A DNA stretch of 64,000 bases from Siniperca chuatsi (taxonomy: Eukaryota; Chordata; Actinopteri; Centrarchiformes; Sinipercidae): positions 10,741,822 to 10,805,821 of the forward strand of contig NC_058055.1 of assembly GCF_020085105.1 (NCBI RefSeq), given 5' to 3'. The notes below the pieces were generated by a model. It did no database searches, had not been told where the DNA came from, and was given only the letters and a program-made list of their open reading frames with translations. Each line of letters opens with the position of its first letter. Position 1 is the stretch's first letter. The translations under genes and the position numbers were made by a program. Positions 15,482 to 29,700 of this stretch are shown piece by piece.

Positions 15482-18400
15482 CAATTAGATCTAATGTGAT
15501 TGTCTGATCCATATTGGAGGGGTTATTCATAATGAAGGATGTGTTCTAACAGTCATCTGAGTTATTTTTTTGCTTTTTGAGGCAGTCCACTGACCAGTTC
15601 ACATGCATTTCTCCTCTGGCATTTCTGCAACACAATTTCACTGTAATCTCTTAATCTGGTCGACTAATCCAGAGCAGGCATGCTGAATATCTTTACCCTA
15701 CTTTGTCGCTCCTCCTCCATGTGTCAAACGCCTGATTCACTGTAAGCGTCTTCAAAATGGATAAAGCAAGGTTTATTCATATCTTCAATGCATCCAATCC
15801 CATTTCCCCCTAATCATCATTAAATTTAAGACCTTTTAAATCACAACACAGCAAATAAAATGCTTCATCACCTAATTGGACATTCTTATTTTACTCATGT
15901 GCATGTGAAGATTTGTTCTTCAACCAAAGATTTTCATGACAGTTAAAATTGTATTTATTTGCACTGCACTGACACATCCTCAGCAGCAGATCTGAGTAAG
16001 GATCTCATGCAGAGATACTGTAGGATGCAGGTGGAGGGCTAAACACCCTGTGTTATTAAAAGGCCTACTCTTATATAATAATAATAATACGCACAAAAGG
16101 AACATGTCTCACTACAACATAACAGTGCCTCCTGGTGGACAGACAGAGTTGTTCCCCATTGTCACAGAACGTTTTTTCCTGTTATCTCCATTTATCAGTT
16201 TTTTTTTCTGTGATAATTTGGAGATGTCCTCAAAAAGCAATATATTTCTTTCTTGTGTGGCTGTATGATGTATTTATTGGAAAGGCTGTAACAAAATCAG
16301 CGCAACATGTATCATCAAGAGTAATGAAGAAAAAGGAAAGAACATACAGATATTGCATTCAGGCAGTTTTGCCAGTGTGCATTATCATGATGGAACAATA
16401 TAAAATGTATTGTTTTGGTCATAAAAGAGTATTTTTTATTGCTATTTTGTTGTAAAGAAGAGAGAATGTATAAGCTTGGATGGTATCATGGTATGGGAGC
16501 TACCTGGTCATCATTTAATTCAATGAATGGCAAAATGTTGACAGCTTGGTTGGAAAAGTTTTTTTTATGTAGAAATGTTTTTGTCATCGTTTGAGTCCTT
16601 TATACTTTCTTAAATGGAGCTCGTAAAGCTTGCAATGAAAGTTCTCTGAACACTGGGGTCTGTTGCATCAGTCATTAAAGGTAAATTGATAGTGCGGTGA
16701 ATACAATACAGAATGAGCAGTGCTTTCTGAGAACTTTCAAGAGCAAAACCTTCAGAAACTTTTCAGAACAAAACTACATCAGGGCCCAACGCAAATGTCA
16801 GAGAGAGTCAACTATTCATGTTTCAAATAAGGAATCATTTCAACAAACTTCATACCCCCACCTAACCCCCCTCGTCTTAAATTGTACTATTGCCTAAGAC
16901 TGTGGTGCAAGGATAGTTCAAGAAAGAAATCAGTTAAATTTGTTGAGATACTCTCGCCCAAAAGGATGATAATTCTATTCTGGGTCTTTATTTTTTGCTC
17001 TTACTGTATGTATATTTTTGCTCATGTTTACTGCAAACCAAGATAGAGAAATAAATAAATGTCATTTAAGGGAACTCAGACTCACTTCATTTTTGCCTCG
17101 TCATCTTTCCTTAAGTGTTTGGAGTCATCATAGGATGAGAGAAGGGATTAATCAATCATGGACTGACACTAAGATTAAAGTGGAATGGCCATAATGCCAA
17201 TGAGGATCCATTAATCATGGCTTAATATTAATCACAATGTAGTCAAATGTGACACGGCCTTTGTACAGGACAGACAAAGAAGGCAGCCAGGGTCAAGTGC
17301 AGCGTCAGGTGGATATAATACATATGTATAAAATGTAATCTCATTCACTGTAATCCTCACAGCCTACAGCACCAGTGGACACCAGTGTTAACCTGTGCAC
17401 ACATACTGGTACGTGGTAACAAGTGAAAGGTAAAAACAGCAAAAAAGAGTAGGGGTCCATCTTGTCATGTGACATGACAGTCTTATGTTCTCTTGTGTGA
17501 AGTGATCTAGTGAGAATCTCTGCACTTTCTTTTCACAAGAGTATCAATAGGAAGTAAATACGTAGTGGAAATACCACCAGCAACATATCATCTTCCTACA
17601 CACATCACAGGTCAAAGGTCACAGATTGAAGTCTTGGCTGGATTCTAGATCATAATCATAAATATTGATCCACCCAAGCTTAGAAATATGTGGATCCTGT
17701 TTTAGATTGGACTTTTTCGTCCTTTGGGAGTTGCTTTAATTTAGCCTGCGGCCAACTGTTTGACAAGATTACAGCCGAAGGGTACTTCCGCTAGCTGACC
17801 TTCAACCAGCTCCTGTCTCCAATTCACTCCATGGCTTCAGGCTCTATCCTTATCTCTCCTTTCTTCGCTGTCTCCTCCTCAGAAAGAAAGAGTGCAGTGC
17901 AGGAAAAGGGAGAAAGCCAGGATTACATAGCATTAGAGGTATTTGTGGGTTTAAAATAGTCTGATCAAGCGCCTGTGTCTGATACTCACACACGCTATTC
18001 TCTCTGTTCTACACATATTCTACATACTATAATCCTGAATAATCTGCAACCCTTTAATATTCTTCAGATCGGGACTTTTTCTAATATTTAAGATATAACA
18101 TCAAATTTTTTTCTTACAGACAAAGAGATATTATGAGGGAAAAGGCCTTTGCATTTGGCTTCAAAAACCTGTTCATTTCCACAAAATGTGTCCAGATAAG
18201 AGTGTCACACAGAGCAGATTATATCCACCAAGACGTTAGAAAAGTGAAGATTAGCCTGCAGCAGAGCATTGGAACCTCTGCTGGAAGGTGGATAACATTA
18301 CACAACAGTTCAGCAGCATTTAAATGTCAGAGTTCTCACATTACTGCACCAGACGTCAGAAAATGGGCAACTGGATTCTCACTTTTTTTTTTTTTTTTTT

Positions 18401-19098
18401 ACAGATATTTAATCATTCTGAACATGATATAAAAACTTACAGTGTAAAACTAAGAAATTAATACTCCACACTCACACCACAGTTACTGTGAAGCATCATA
18501 TTGTCCTTTGTTCAGCACATATAGATTTTTTTGTGTAATACCTCTTTAATCAGGATAGATTGGTCCTAGATTTTAGGGCTACAATGCATCTAGAAGCAGG
18601 CAGTTCTGAGGTAGCAGACTAAATCATTAAGCATTATCTACAATTAAAACAGCAGCATTTTCAATCAAATTTTGAATGTAAAAACATTACCAATCACAAA
18701 AGGGTGGGGTTAGGCACCCACATTATAAGCTTCACTAATTGTTGTTGCAATGGATTTGTTTTAGATGTGTGGTGTTCATGTTATTGTGTCCACTTAATTC
18801 ACAGTCTGTTTTTAGCCAGCCTAATCACAATCTTCTGCCTTAAAAAATGCCTCTAAGATGAGGACAAGTTGAGACATGATCTCATAACATTTGTTGAGGA
18901 ATGTCTACAAACTGAAGGCAAACTGACTTTCAGTATTAGTTGATTGTTGACACAGCACTTTGGTTGGGAGGAAAAATATGGCACATGTGAATTTTAACTG
19001 AAAAAATCAAGTCCATTCATATTTCACCTCGTTTGTAGATAGAGGTTTATGTGTGATGCCCAGCAGGACAGTGCAAAACCAGTCTGACAGTCCCCTTT
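13238..19098. other. Convergent spacer between atp1b2 and gltpd2
   Basis: It contains the 3' UTR of atp1b2, of unknown length; AATAAA-like hexamers lie near 17050. It also holds an imperfect GT tract near 13999-14027 and the AAAG microsatellite at 15388-15480. No coding sequence was recognised. The far end should hold the minus-strand gltpd2 3' UTR. Confidence 0.5.
15388..15480. repeat. (AAAG)n microsatellite, about 23 units
   Basis: A pure run of AAAG units of about 93 bases. The purine strand is the plus strand. It lies in the atp1b2-gltpd2 spacer and is likely highly polymorphic. Confidence 0.97.
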
Positions 19099-22000
19099 CT
19101 ATGGCAAGTACAACATGCCATTATCATCCAGGGCTTTCTGTGTCCTGTTGTAAACCTCTCCAATGGCCTGAACCACTCTGTTCAGAATTGTACTTAGCTC
19201 CCCCTGGTTCTGCACACACACCAGCCTGAAGAAGAAACCCCGCTCTGGCATGGCAATGAAGGCCAGCTCGGCAGCATTGCGGACTAACCAGGTGTGGTGT
19301 TTCGCGAGGGTGCTCTTGTAGGCCTCACGACACAGCTCTGAGGGGCTCCTGAACCGGCCAGTCACCGGTGTCTCAGCCAGCTTCTCCAGGAAGAGCTTCA
19401 GCCAAAGCAGAGCGCGATGGAGACGCAGAAGAGTCCGGCATCCAGAGTCCGTCTGTTGGTTGAAGTCCACCACTCCTCGGTTCAGCTCCACCCGGATCAT
19501 GGAGCACACAGAGTGGTAAGCACCGGTGTGCTGTGAGGCCTCCAGATTATTCTCTGTCCCAGCCTTTGTTTTCACAGCGTTTATTGAATGTATATCTGGG
19601 CCAAGCTCTGCTTCAGGGTTCTCTTCAGCCAACAGGGCCAGTTGGCGGATTATAGAGGTCTTGCTTTTTATCTCATTAGATATCAGTCCCACCATCGGGC
19701 CCAGAGCTTCCATAAACCTGGAGGAGTAACACAGAACAGGATGAATCATTTTACAGAGTCCAGCTTATGCCATAAACCATAAATTACTTCATTCCTTTTA
19801 GTGGCTGTAAACGAATCTATCTCTCTGACTGTACTCTTGCTTTATCTGATGATCTTACTTCACGAGCTCGTCCCAGGTGGACAGATACGGCTGCAGCAGC
19901 ACGTCTGAGGTGTAGGCCGGTGCAGCCAGCAGGTGGGAGAGCAGCAGTGACACCTGGAAGGTCTGACCAGGGCATCCCTCCAGGACCTGTGGGCCCTCAG
20001 CCCCATTGGCCCCACTGCTGTTGTACAGCTGGTGAAGCTAACAGTGGGGGGATGGGAGGTGTGTGAGTGTTGGGGCGATTGACAGAGACAAAGAAAGAGA
20101 GAACGAGTGATTCTCCACATTCAAATTAGCCATCTGCTTTACAAAATCAACTGTGGAGGAAATGTAATAAGTAACTGCTTTATAATTTGCTTGTGCTCTT
20201 ACCTTATTCCCCTGATTATAACCTTTTAAACAAGAATCCCAGTGGTAATCCAAACCTCCCTCTGCAGTGAGACATTGTAATGAGAAACAAGAGAACAGTT
20301 CGTTTTGCAGAAACTTTCCCACTGAAACAGAGGCGTTTTTTTTTATGATAAAACTTCAACGCTGTGTCAAACACATTCTGTGCTGCATGACTGCATTAAC
20401 ACATTAAAATAAAATATTTATGGATTTCCATTTTAATTATAAAGAATGCTGGGTCAATGGTCAATCCACACACTAAACCTGCAATAACTGATTTTATTTT
20501 TTTGGTTGCAGCAGAAACAAATTGACATATCATCACCTTTTAAGGTAGTATGGCAAATTTGATAGTGAACAGTTGCATTTACACATCCAGCAGTTACAGA
20601 GCAACATCAGCATTCATTTATAGTCGTGTTTCTGGCCACCTGGCAAATGTAAGTCCAATATATATTCACTTTTAGCTCGGTTTTTGGTCTACACCAACTC
20701 CTGAGGGAAATATCTGTCACTTTAGCTGTCTATTAAATAAATCTATTTTGCTGAGCACGTAGTGTGCTGCCTGTTGCCTTCTGCTGAAAACAACACTATG
20801 AGAGTGGTGAGAGTGAAACGAAACAGTAGAGTTGTGGACCAGACAGTTAAACAATGAGCTTTAACTCACTATAAAGCTCTGTAAAGCTGAGAAGAGCTGC
20901 AGATCATTCGGGTGATAACTGTTCATAAGTTCATCATTACGAGCAACCCCTTTCACATTGTCATTTCATACATTTTTATTTATAAAAATATCGATTATAA
21001 CTGCTTTAAGGTAGATGAGAGTATCCTTTCTTTTATAATGGCTCATTAACAAGCATTACTGTCATGTGACAGATCTGTTATCCTGTTAAATCCAGAAACT
21101 GATAATGAAAAGGCTGACTCTATTTGTTCTTACACACTTGATTAATTCCAGCCAGATTTTTAGATCATACTGTACAGCATACAACACAAAGACAAGCATT
21201 CTTAAGGCAGCAAATAACATTTTTTTGACAGCAGATCATAATGTTGAGTATTAATCCTTTATGAGCACATTCCAGCCTGTGACAAAGCAAACCCTGTGAT
21301 TTTAAGTGACTGTCTCAAACACTGACTTCCTCAGCACGCATCATGTGTGCAAGTTGCTGGGATCAGTTTCAGGCTCTATCGAATTCTCTAACTACATGAC
21401 TCTATTAGGCCACAAGATCCATACACACACACACACCATAATTATACTATATAGCAAGATAAGTTGCAGTTATGAAAATAACTATTAAATGAATTTGAAA
21501 ACTGCTATATAGTATATCTTAAAATTCAAATCAGGGTATTTCATTTGTGAAGGATTTGGGGGTTCCTCCAAGCATTTCCCAGCATGCCTTGTTTAATTCA
21601 ACTGTGGTATATGAAGTCAGCTTACTGAAGTCAAACTATTCCTCTGTTATGTCCCCCTGCAGGTGTTCCGACCACACATTAGGGACCGGTGTATCTGACC
21701 ACCTCACAACCAAAAGCCACAAAAGCTGCCAGTGATGTCGCTCACAAATGTGTTGCGTGACTGGGTGGGACAAAGTCACTGAGTCATTAACAGAAACATC
21801 ACAAAAGATCCACCTTCAATCTGACCCTGGAAGACTGTCCAGACCTACTGAGCTCCCTGTCTGATAGCCTGGCTAGTTAGCCTCACTGAGCTACCAAACT
21901 GCCTCACTTCAAATTAAACACAGAGCCCGTCTAACAGCTGTCAGAAATGTATCTCTAACTTAACAGTGACCTACTGTAGATGTTGCCAATAATGAGGGAT

Positions 22001-22902
22001 GTGAAGTCTTGCCACAACAAACTAAGAGCTGTATCTAAATTTAAGTTTCCTAATTGAGTTACTATGACGATGCAGAGCTGGCTGTTTGTGCTTCCATCTG
22101 AAAACCTTTCAGCTCAGTTTGCACTCTGACTCACGTCTCTCAAATCTTTTAATGTAATCCAAGCTCGAGAAAAAATCACATGGTCACACTTGAACATTGT
22201 TACACTGCTTTTAAATGCCATTGAATTCTTTTCCCCATAAAATCTATATAATTATAAAAATGTTTTGTTGACTTTTAGATTGAAATGGGAATGAACCATT
22301 AAAGTTATATATTTTCTTATACTAAAGGATGCTTTTTTCTTTCTCTTATGTGCTGCACTTTATTTTGTCATACTAGAATTTCAAGCCAAGCAAAGATACA
22401 GGTAAATATTTTTGGAGACTTATTAAAATGAACAAAGATTCCTAAAATAAGACAGAAAGAGTTTGGTGATGTTTTGCATTATAGACCTTTAGATGTCATT
22501 ATGTCTCAAAAATCTTTGTCTACAAAAATAACATCATGTGTAAAAAGTCTATTTAGGTAATAGTTTATCTGATGTGACTGAAAATAGCTCAAATCACATT
22601 CTAATAACATATCAAAGCGCATATAGAAAAATTTCTTGTGTTGTTAAAATTATTTTTGAGCATAAAGAGTGAGCAAAAAGTGGTGTGACCACCATGCTTA
22701 ATTCTGCAGCCACTACACCATGTGACACAATCCTGATCTGCAGCATAGGCATTTCAAACAAGGGAGAGATTGTATAGAATAATAGTACAACATAGAAACC
22801 AAACACACACAAACACACACAGAAATACTCACGGAGCCACAGGGAGCCGAGGAACAGCAGCAAGACTACGATAGCTGCAGCAGCCTTGCTCTTAACACCC
22901 AT
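19099..22902 (-). CDS. gltpd2: Glycolipid transfer protein domain-containing protein 2
   Basis: Four coding exons on the minus strand, in transcript order 22833-22902, 20203-20261, 19859-20037, 19099-19717; 308 residues. The first exon encodes a short lysine-containing start and a hydrophobic run (about residues 8-22), a signal peptide or signal anchor. The GLTP fold follows: TWDELVKFMEALGPMVGLIS for the first lipid-recognition helices, LLRLHRALLWLKLFLEKL with the conserved arginines that bind the lipid headgroup in CPTP-type proteins, and HHTWLVRNAAELAFIAMP with the conserved histidine. Family members move sphingolipids between membranes. The N-terminal membrane segment and the position beside chrne and pld2 favour GLTPD2 over cytosolic CPTP or GLTP. 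At the site where CPTP has its key Asp, this protein seems to have Glu (ISNEIKSK). All three splice junctions keep frame. Confidence 0.88.
20262..22832 (-). other. Intron 1 of gltpd2
   Basis: A 2.6-kb intron between the signal-anchor exon and the rest of gltpd2. It is AT-rich, with a short CA tract at 21421-21436. No embedded gene was recognised. Confidence 0.6.
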
Positions 22903-25900
22903 ACTGAAGTCCAGTTTTGGGTCTACCAGTCCTTCGCTGTTCTGTCTCTTTGTCCCTATCTTTTAATTCCTCTGTGTCTCACATGAGTCCTTGTCCCCTT
23001 GCACTGGCTGTCACCACAATTACTCTGTACTGGACCCCTGCCTCTGACCCCCCCCACACCCCCCGTCCTCTCAAATCTTTCATACTCTCCCCCAAAACCC
23101 TAAATAAAAGGTTCTTGCAACAATCCTACCTCAAAGACACTCTATCAATGTTTAACTCTATTTTACAACTGCTGTTTTCCCTCCTCACAGTGTTACAACT
23201 CAGCCTGTTGTTGCTCTTTCTTTTTTGATTTTCTCTGACTTTCCTTGATTCACATCTTTCCTCTATCCCACCTTTGTTTCTAAGTGATTTGGAAGCTGCC
23301 TGTCTCTTGTTGTGTTGCTCAATCTGAAGGTCCAGAGTTCAGCCGAGTGCAGCCATTAGCTGATAAAGCAGAGCCAACGTAGCTTGTCCGCCAGTAACCC
23401 CCTTCCTCCAGATTCATCTTCTATAGATGTTCTATGTTTTGGTAGGTTCGAGTAAACACTTGCTCTCTCTCCACTCCTCCAACCACCACCACCCTCCCTC
23501 CTCCCTCTCTCTCTCGCTCTCATTCACACACACCATTAAGAGCACCACCACAACCTCCTACAACAGTGCTGACACACATTTCTGAAAACATGTTGGTTTA
23601 AATGAGAGAATAACACGAAACATATGAGTCTCGTAAACAAATGTACCCCACCACCACTCTATATTTATCTTCATTATTTTGTTAAAGTCATAACAACCTG
23701 GATTAAACCTCTGTATTGATTCATGTTCACCCATGTTTGTCAATGAATAACAAACTCCAACCAAGCTTATCTGAGCTGAGACAGCAAAAAGGAACAAAGA
23801 TGTCCATTCATGCGAATCTAATTCTAGATATGAGAAAGATATCTGCAGCTCTACACAGTGAGAGCAAACAAAATGAATCTATTTGGGATTTTAAAAAAAC
23901 CCCACATAATTTCTTGTCACCATATCTTTTACACACATTGATTCATATTCTATAACTTATTTCATTTTGGCCATTTCTAAATGCTAATTATTTACTGATG
24001 TCATTTGATTATTTAAGTCTAAAGTCTGAGATGCATCAGTAAAACAAGAGGACTAATGTAGCGCATGCAGGGTGTGCCCATGATTATCAGGGGTCCCTAT
24101 CACCGGGTTTGCTGCTGCTGTGGGGGGAAGTGAACAGACATTGAACTGCCCACTCAAGCCAAACCACATGTGTGCTCATGATGAGGGACTTAACAGTGGT
24201 ATTTTGCAGTGGAGGAGCGGGAAAATGGTGAAAGCAGGGGCATTAATGACTTGGCGGGGAGGGGCCAGACATGGGGCTTTCACTCAAACATGTGACCCTT
24301 TCAGAAGACTTGAACTGTTTGACTCCACTCAACTGGTACTCGCTGATGAAATGTTCTGATGAAATAACAAACATTTAAAAATAGATATAGTTCTTAAAAA
24401 TGCATATTTGTCTGTGGTAAAAAAGCGGTTGGTTCTTTATGTGATGCACAAGTGCACAGTACTAGTAGACTAAAACACATGGTATGAATTCACACTGTGT
24501 GAGTATGTTTATGTATGGAGGTTCAGTAGAGCAGGAAAGAGGTATTTTGTCACTGCCAGATACTACCACACTGGAGAGTCAAAACATTTAACCACAGCAC
24601 CAGGATTATCAATGTAATCCAGTTTAGTTGACTGTTTAAAATTGTCCCATAGTTTTCAACAAAAATATAAAGTTCAAATTTAAGTAGAACAGACATCTCC
24701 AGAGCTGGATGATTGTGTGTAATGACAATAGTGCAGACATTCAAAAGCAAATTAAAAAAATGTATGATTGTTATTGATTCTTGTGGATGTGACCCCTAAT
24801 GGCTCGCAGGATGAGGTACAACCTTGGTCTGAAGTTTCAAACTTTTTTTGCAACAAGCATTCAAAATCTCATGTAAATCCCATAACAGAGGTTTACATTG
24901 TGAGAGTGGAGAATGACTTCCGGATGGGAGCCAAAATGTCTTGATTCTGAAAACAGTGTCCAGATGACTACGACTGAAACCTTTTCTACGATAGAACACT
25001 CCTGGACGAATGAGGGACTACACTGTCTTATTGTGAGAGTGAGTGAGTGTTTATAGATTCACAGTACATTTTAGGCACATTTACTGATATGAGTTCAACT
25101 GTTATTATAACTCTATCCATGGATGCACAACAGGCACTGCCGATTTAAAAAAATGATGCCATTGCATACTCAGATACAGTTCTTGGTCCAACTGCAATAA
25201 TTCTACAACGTTTTGAACCCCCTGTTTCACTGAATGTGGCTATATTTACAGCACTTGTTATGAAAACAAGTTACACACGCCTGTCTGACATGTTGCACCG
25301 ACATACCTCCATGTCAGTTATTTTAAAGGATTGCCAAATAAAATTGGGTGGAGTTGAGAGAAAAATTCTTTCTTTTTTCTTTTTGTTTTTTTTTCTTTTT
25401 CTTGACATTAGCTGTACGGAAGAAGCTAGAAAAGCAATCACTGGGCTTCGCTCAGACTGGTTGTGGTTGGGAAACACCAACCTAAACTGAACATATTGTT
25501 GGAAGGTTCCTTTATCTTAAAATGTCCTTTTCTCCCTCTGATCTTTTAATTGGCCCATGTTTGGCTACATCTCAAATGCATATTGTTTTGCTACAGCAGT
25601 ATACTGCAGCTCTGCTCTGTGAATGGTCTTTGAGGCTGCACAGATCCAGCCCTTCTTCTGTCTCTGAGCTTTAACTGAGTTTGAGACACATAATCTGCCT
25701 TCTGGAGGCTCCAGTTACCTTAAAGAAGCTCATCTCTGTTTCCCTAAACATATATTTAGTACATCACATCCTGTGCAACTCACATGGCACATTCCAAAAA
25801 TCAGTGTGTTGCCCTTGACACTGCAGAGTGACATTACTTATATTACTCACAGTACTAATTATAATAGCAAATTTAGTCTCTGGATGTGAAATGAGTAAAA

Positions 25901-26722
25901 CGTCCTGACAGTCTGGTTTGTACATTTTAGAGTTGCCTCTGTAGCATGATCCACTTCAGTTGGAAGAAGTTATCTGACTTACCTTGATGCAGAAACAAGT
26001 CTCTGTCTCCATGGTTTTATGAGGATTGTCTGCCTCCAGCCCTCCAACCCCACCACTGTGGTCTGCAGATACTCTCTCACTAATGGAGTCTGCTATTGAA
26101 GTGGTAAGGCTCTGCTGTATGTATAAATATCCTGGACACATAGCAGGGGGAGAGCAGGCCTGCACAGCACGTCACCTGTTCACCTTGCGACATGTGTCTC
26201 TCTGTTTATTGGGTTTTTTGTTTTTGCTCTGGTTGACACACACACACACACAGAACTACATATTCTATTAAGACATAAGTTACACACAAATATGCAAAGT
26301 CAGCGTCACTTTGAAAATGTGCCATTGGTGATCAAAAGAAACAGTCATAGTAAGCCTACAATTTATTTTGAAATCTGACACAAATATCAAAATAAAACTA
26401 TTATCATCTATAAAAATTAAAAGGAACATTATGGGATATTGGAGGAAAGGTCTCACCATGGCCTACATTTTGTCAAAGAAATAATGATCATGATGATGAT
26501 TATTGTGGGTGACTGGAGTGTGACTTGAAGTCCTGGTTTAGTGCTTCCCAGCTGCTGTGTAATGTGAGCCATGGATAGCGACAGCCGGGGTGGGCGACAG
26601 TCAGGGCGTTTGGTGGGGGATTTAGGGCTCTTCCTCTCTGTTTTTACTCTCTCTCTCTCTCTCTCTCTCAAACTTAATATTTAAATATAGTGCAGTATTG
26701 TGCAGTGGAGAGGTCTTGGAAC
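22903..26722. other. Divergent intergenic region between gltpd2 and chrne
   Basis: The two start codons are 3.8 kb apart and face away from each other, so both promoters should lie here. Features are a C-rich patch near 23040-23062, a polypyrimidine tract at 23462-23523 with a CA tail, and a (CA)n at 26236-26251. From about 25750 to 26720 the sequence is repeated in diverged form at 28690-29600 inside chrne intron 1. Confidence 0.55.
26500..26722 (+). promoter_or_regulatory. chrne: Probable chrne promoter with E-box
   Basis: Just upstream of the chrne start codon are an E-box CAGCTG (26549-26554), a CT tract (26648-26670) and an A/T-rich TATA-like stretch (about 26680-26690). Muscle acetylcholine receptor genes are driven by myogenic bHLH factors through E-boxes of this form. 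The E-box and its surroundings are conserved in the second copy near 29423. I see no CCGGAA N-box here. Confidence 0.45.
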
Positions 26723-29700
26723 ATGATGGCAGCGCACAGTTTTTGGATATTTTTTGGAGTTGTAACTGTTCTCGGGACTTCAATGGTTCAGGGTAAGTGG
26801 CGCAGTGACAAACTTTTGGCAAATCCTCATCCACTGGCTAGCTACCTTCTTATCGATCAAAATTATCTGCCAGACAAAACTTTCCATACTTTAGACTTCC
26901 TGAAAACGTGTACACACATACTGTTGTAAATTATCAAATTTGTGTATATGATATAGATTTTAACTAGTTTTGGAAGCAGAAAAAATCCTTTTACTTCTGT
27001 TAATAGCATATCTGCAAGCATACATACAGTATATCTACAATATATAGTATATGTAGATACTGCTGTAAAGTGGATATAAACATAATTATTGTCTGAGCTG
27101 GCTTTTTGTGCACATGTGCGCACTAGACTACGCACTTTATTTATAGACTTGTATGGCTTTTTAACATTTGGCGTTCAAGGCAAACCATATACAAAGCATT
27201 TGGGGCTTTTGTCTCTGCTCATATACAGTAAGTGCACATCCGTGCATAACCATTGATACTTATGTCGACAGGGATCATCTGTTCCATAACCTGTTGCATG
27301 ATTAAGTATTACTTAGCATATAGTCAATTAAATTTATCAGATGGGCACATTAGCATCAAGTAATGCAGAAGGTCATCTGTGCTTTTGAGCTGAGCTGAGC
27401 TGAGCTGTTCTGGTTGGCACAGATGGGATTCTGCAAAAGGAGGGTAACAGCAGACCAGAAAGGCTACAGCTTCAATGGAAGCAGAAAGCTTGGATATGAT
27501 GGAAGTTTAAAAAAATATGATTTTGGGGTGCTTAAATTATACTGCAAATCTTTTTGGCCACTCAGGAGGGAAAGGTATGATGAGTTGCTCTCAACAGTTG
27601 TGGGCAAATGCTTCTTGAGTCCATCAACTTGGCAGAGGTCACTGGAGTAGTTAAAAAAAAGTCCTCAGTGACAAGGTGCCAGCATGGACAAGAGTCACCC
27701 TGAAATGTAGACTCTTGACATTATTTGTCTGGCATGGTTACCACGATTCTCAAATATCACATGGAGTTTAGAAACAGTGCTGTTGGATTGGTGTCCATTT
27801 TCAAACAGGGTGTCCCGACACTGCTCACCCTCCCTGAGAAAGCATAGGATGCTGGGAATAAGACTGAGGACTGTGAAACTGACATCCAGGAGGAACAATG
27901 CAGACTCTGTCGCAGACAGGCTTTTTACACCCTTACAGATAAACACAGTGTTGCAGGAATTTACTTATCAACTTGACATTATCACTGTCAGACTGAAAAC
28001 CTGAGATGAACTTGAGTTGAGGCTGGTGTCAGCCATTTGATCTCTATACACTTAGCGCAACAGCTGTACTTCCAATCTTGGCATTAAGTCAAACTCAATC
28101 GCCGTGTAATATTAGGTCTAATATTAGGAATGAACTCTGCTCCTCCTTTGGTCTTCATCGAGTTGTGATGATCAGAACATGATGTAGTGGACAGGAAAGC
28201 AACTGACTGATAACAGAGCTGAGATGCTGGGCTGAACTCCTCCTAGAAAAGATACTTACTGGAAGATGGACCAGACGCTTTCTTCCTCTTGCTCCTCTTC
28301 CTCTTGCTAGATCAAATTAAAATCCCTTTGCTTCTCATGTTCAAAATGGTCACATTGTGCATTGGACAATGGGACACGGTCAACTATGGTGAGCTTGGCT
28401 TTTTTTTTTTACCCCAATCAAACAGTGATGTTGTAATGTTTACCTGTTGTTCTGACATGTTGTGCTGCCTTCCTTCTGGTCACCTTAAAAGGTCAGTACA
28501 GCCAAATCACAGAAAAACAGTTTTTCACTTACAGCTAGTATATCTAATGATTTCATCTGCCAAAGTTTTAAATATCCAACCCATTTGACCATTTTGATCA
28601 GCCTCACATCCCCTCAGAGGTTTTTCAGAGGTCATTAACCGTACTTTGTATCCACATGATAATTTAACTGATCCATGTGAGTTGGCTGACTGTATTTAGA
28701 AGTACATCCCATACTGTGCAACTCACATGGCACACTTTAAAAGTCAGTTTCCCTCTCTGTCTACTTGCTGTTTACAATGTATATTTTGTTTGAAATCTGG
28801 TACGTAAAAATATGCAACATCAGCAATGCTTTGAAAATGTGTCTTTGCAGCCGTCTTTTTGTACATCGGTGAAAAAATCAAGTGCTATTCTATTGTACTA
28901 TTATAGAATTATAGTAGTAATACCAGTAGATACAGTAAGCTGGCTGTCACAGGACTTTCTAAGCAATCCCTATACTTTTCCTATTAGGGAGAACTGTCTT
29001 TGTTTTCCTCCGTGATGAAATTGGAGGAAGTACTATGGATCTGTTTACAAACTCAGGGATATTGGCCTAAAGGGATGCTACAGTGTTGCTGGATTTTGAT
29101 GAAACACAATGGAATGACACACCTTACCGCTGCATTCTCACATTTCAAAGTGACAAACCCTTGGGAAGTGAGACATCTCACCACTGTCATTACACTACCT
29201 ACTACACAGATTGTCCCATGGGAGAATTATGATTACAGCTCAAAACCATGTGACATATTTGTGCCTGATTAGACCAGGCAGCCCCGGGAATGAATCAATC
29301 ACGGGGGACGACATCTTTACTGCTTCGTAGTATGTGTTACTGTCACCATTTCTGCCTAATGGTGATATTGATGATTTTGTAGATGACCTGAATGTGACTT
29401 AAAGTCCTAGTTTAGAGTTTCTCAGCTGCTATGTAATCTGAGCTATTGATAGTGACAGCTGGGAGGGAAGATGTAATGGGGTCGGAAATAACCTCTGCCT
29501 TTCTCTCTCTTAGTCTCTCTTGAAGTTTATACTGAAATAAAGTGTGTCCGAGGAGTACGGTATGATGATACCATTGCCTTTAAGTGCAGTTTTGGGCATG
29601 GTTACTAGTTTCTAGACTCCTGGCAAATCTTAAATACATTGGCTCATTTCTCTGAGGATGCAAAACGTGTGTGCACCCACACAGCAAAACATACAAATCA

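Noticed and set aside
19526-19782. Plus-strand frames over the gltpd2 last exon
   Set aside because: Antisense shadows of gltpd2.
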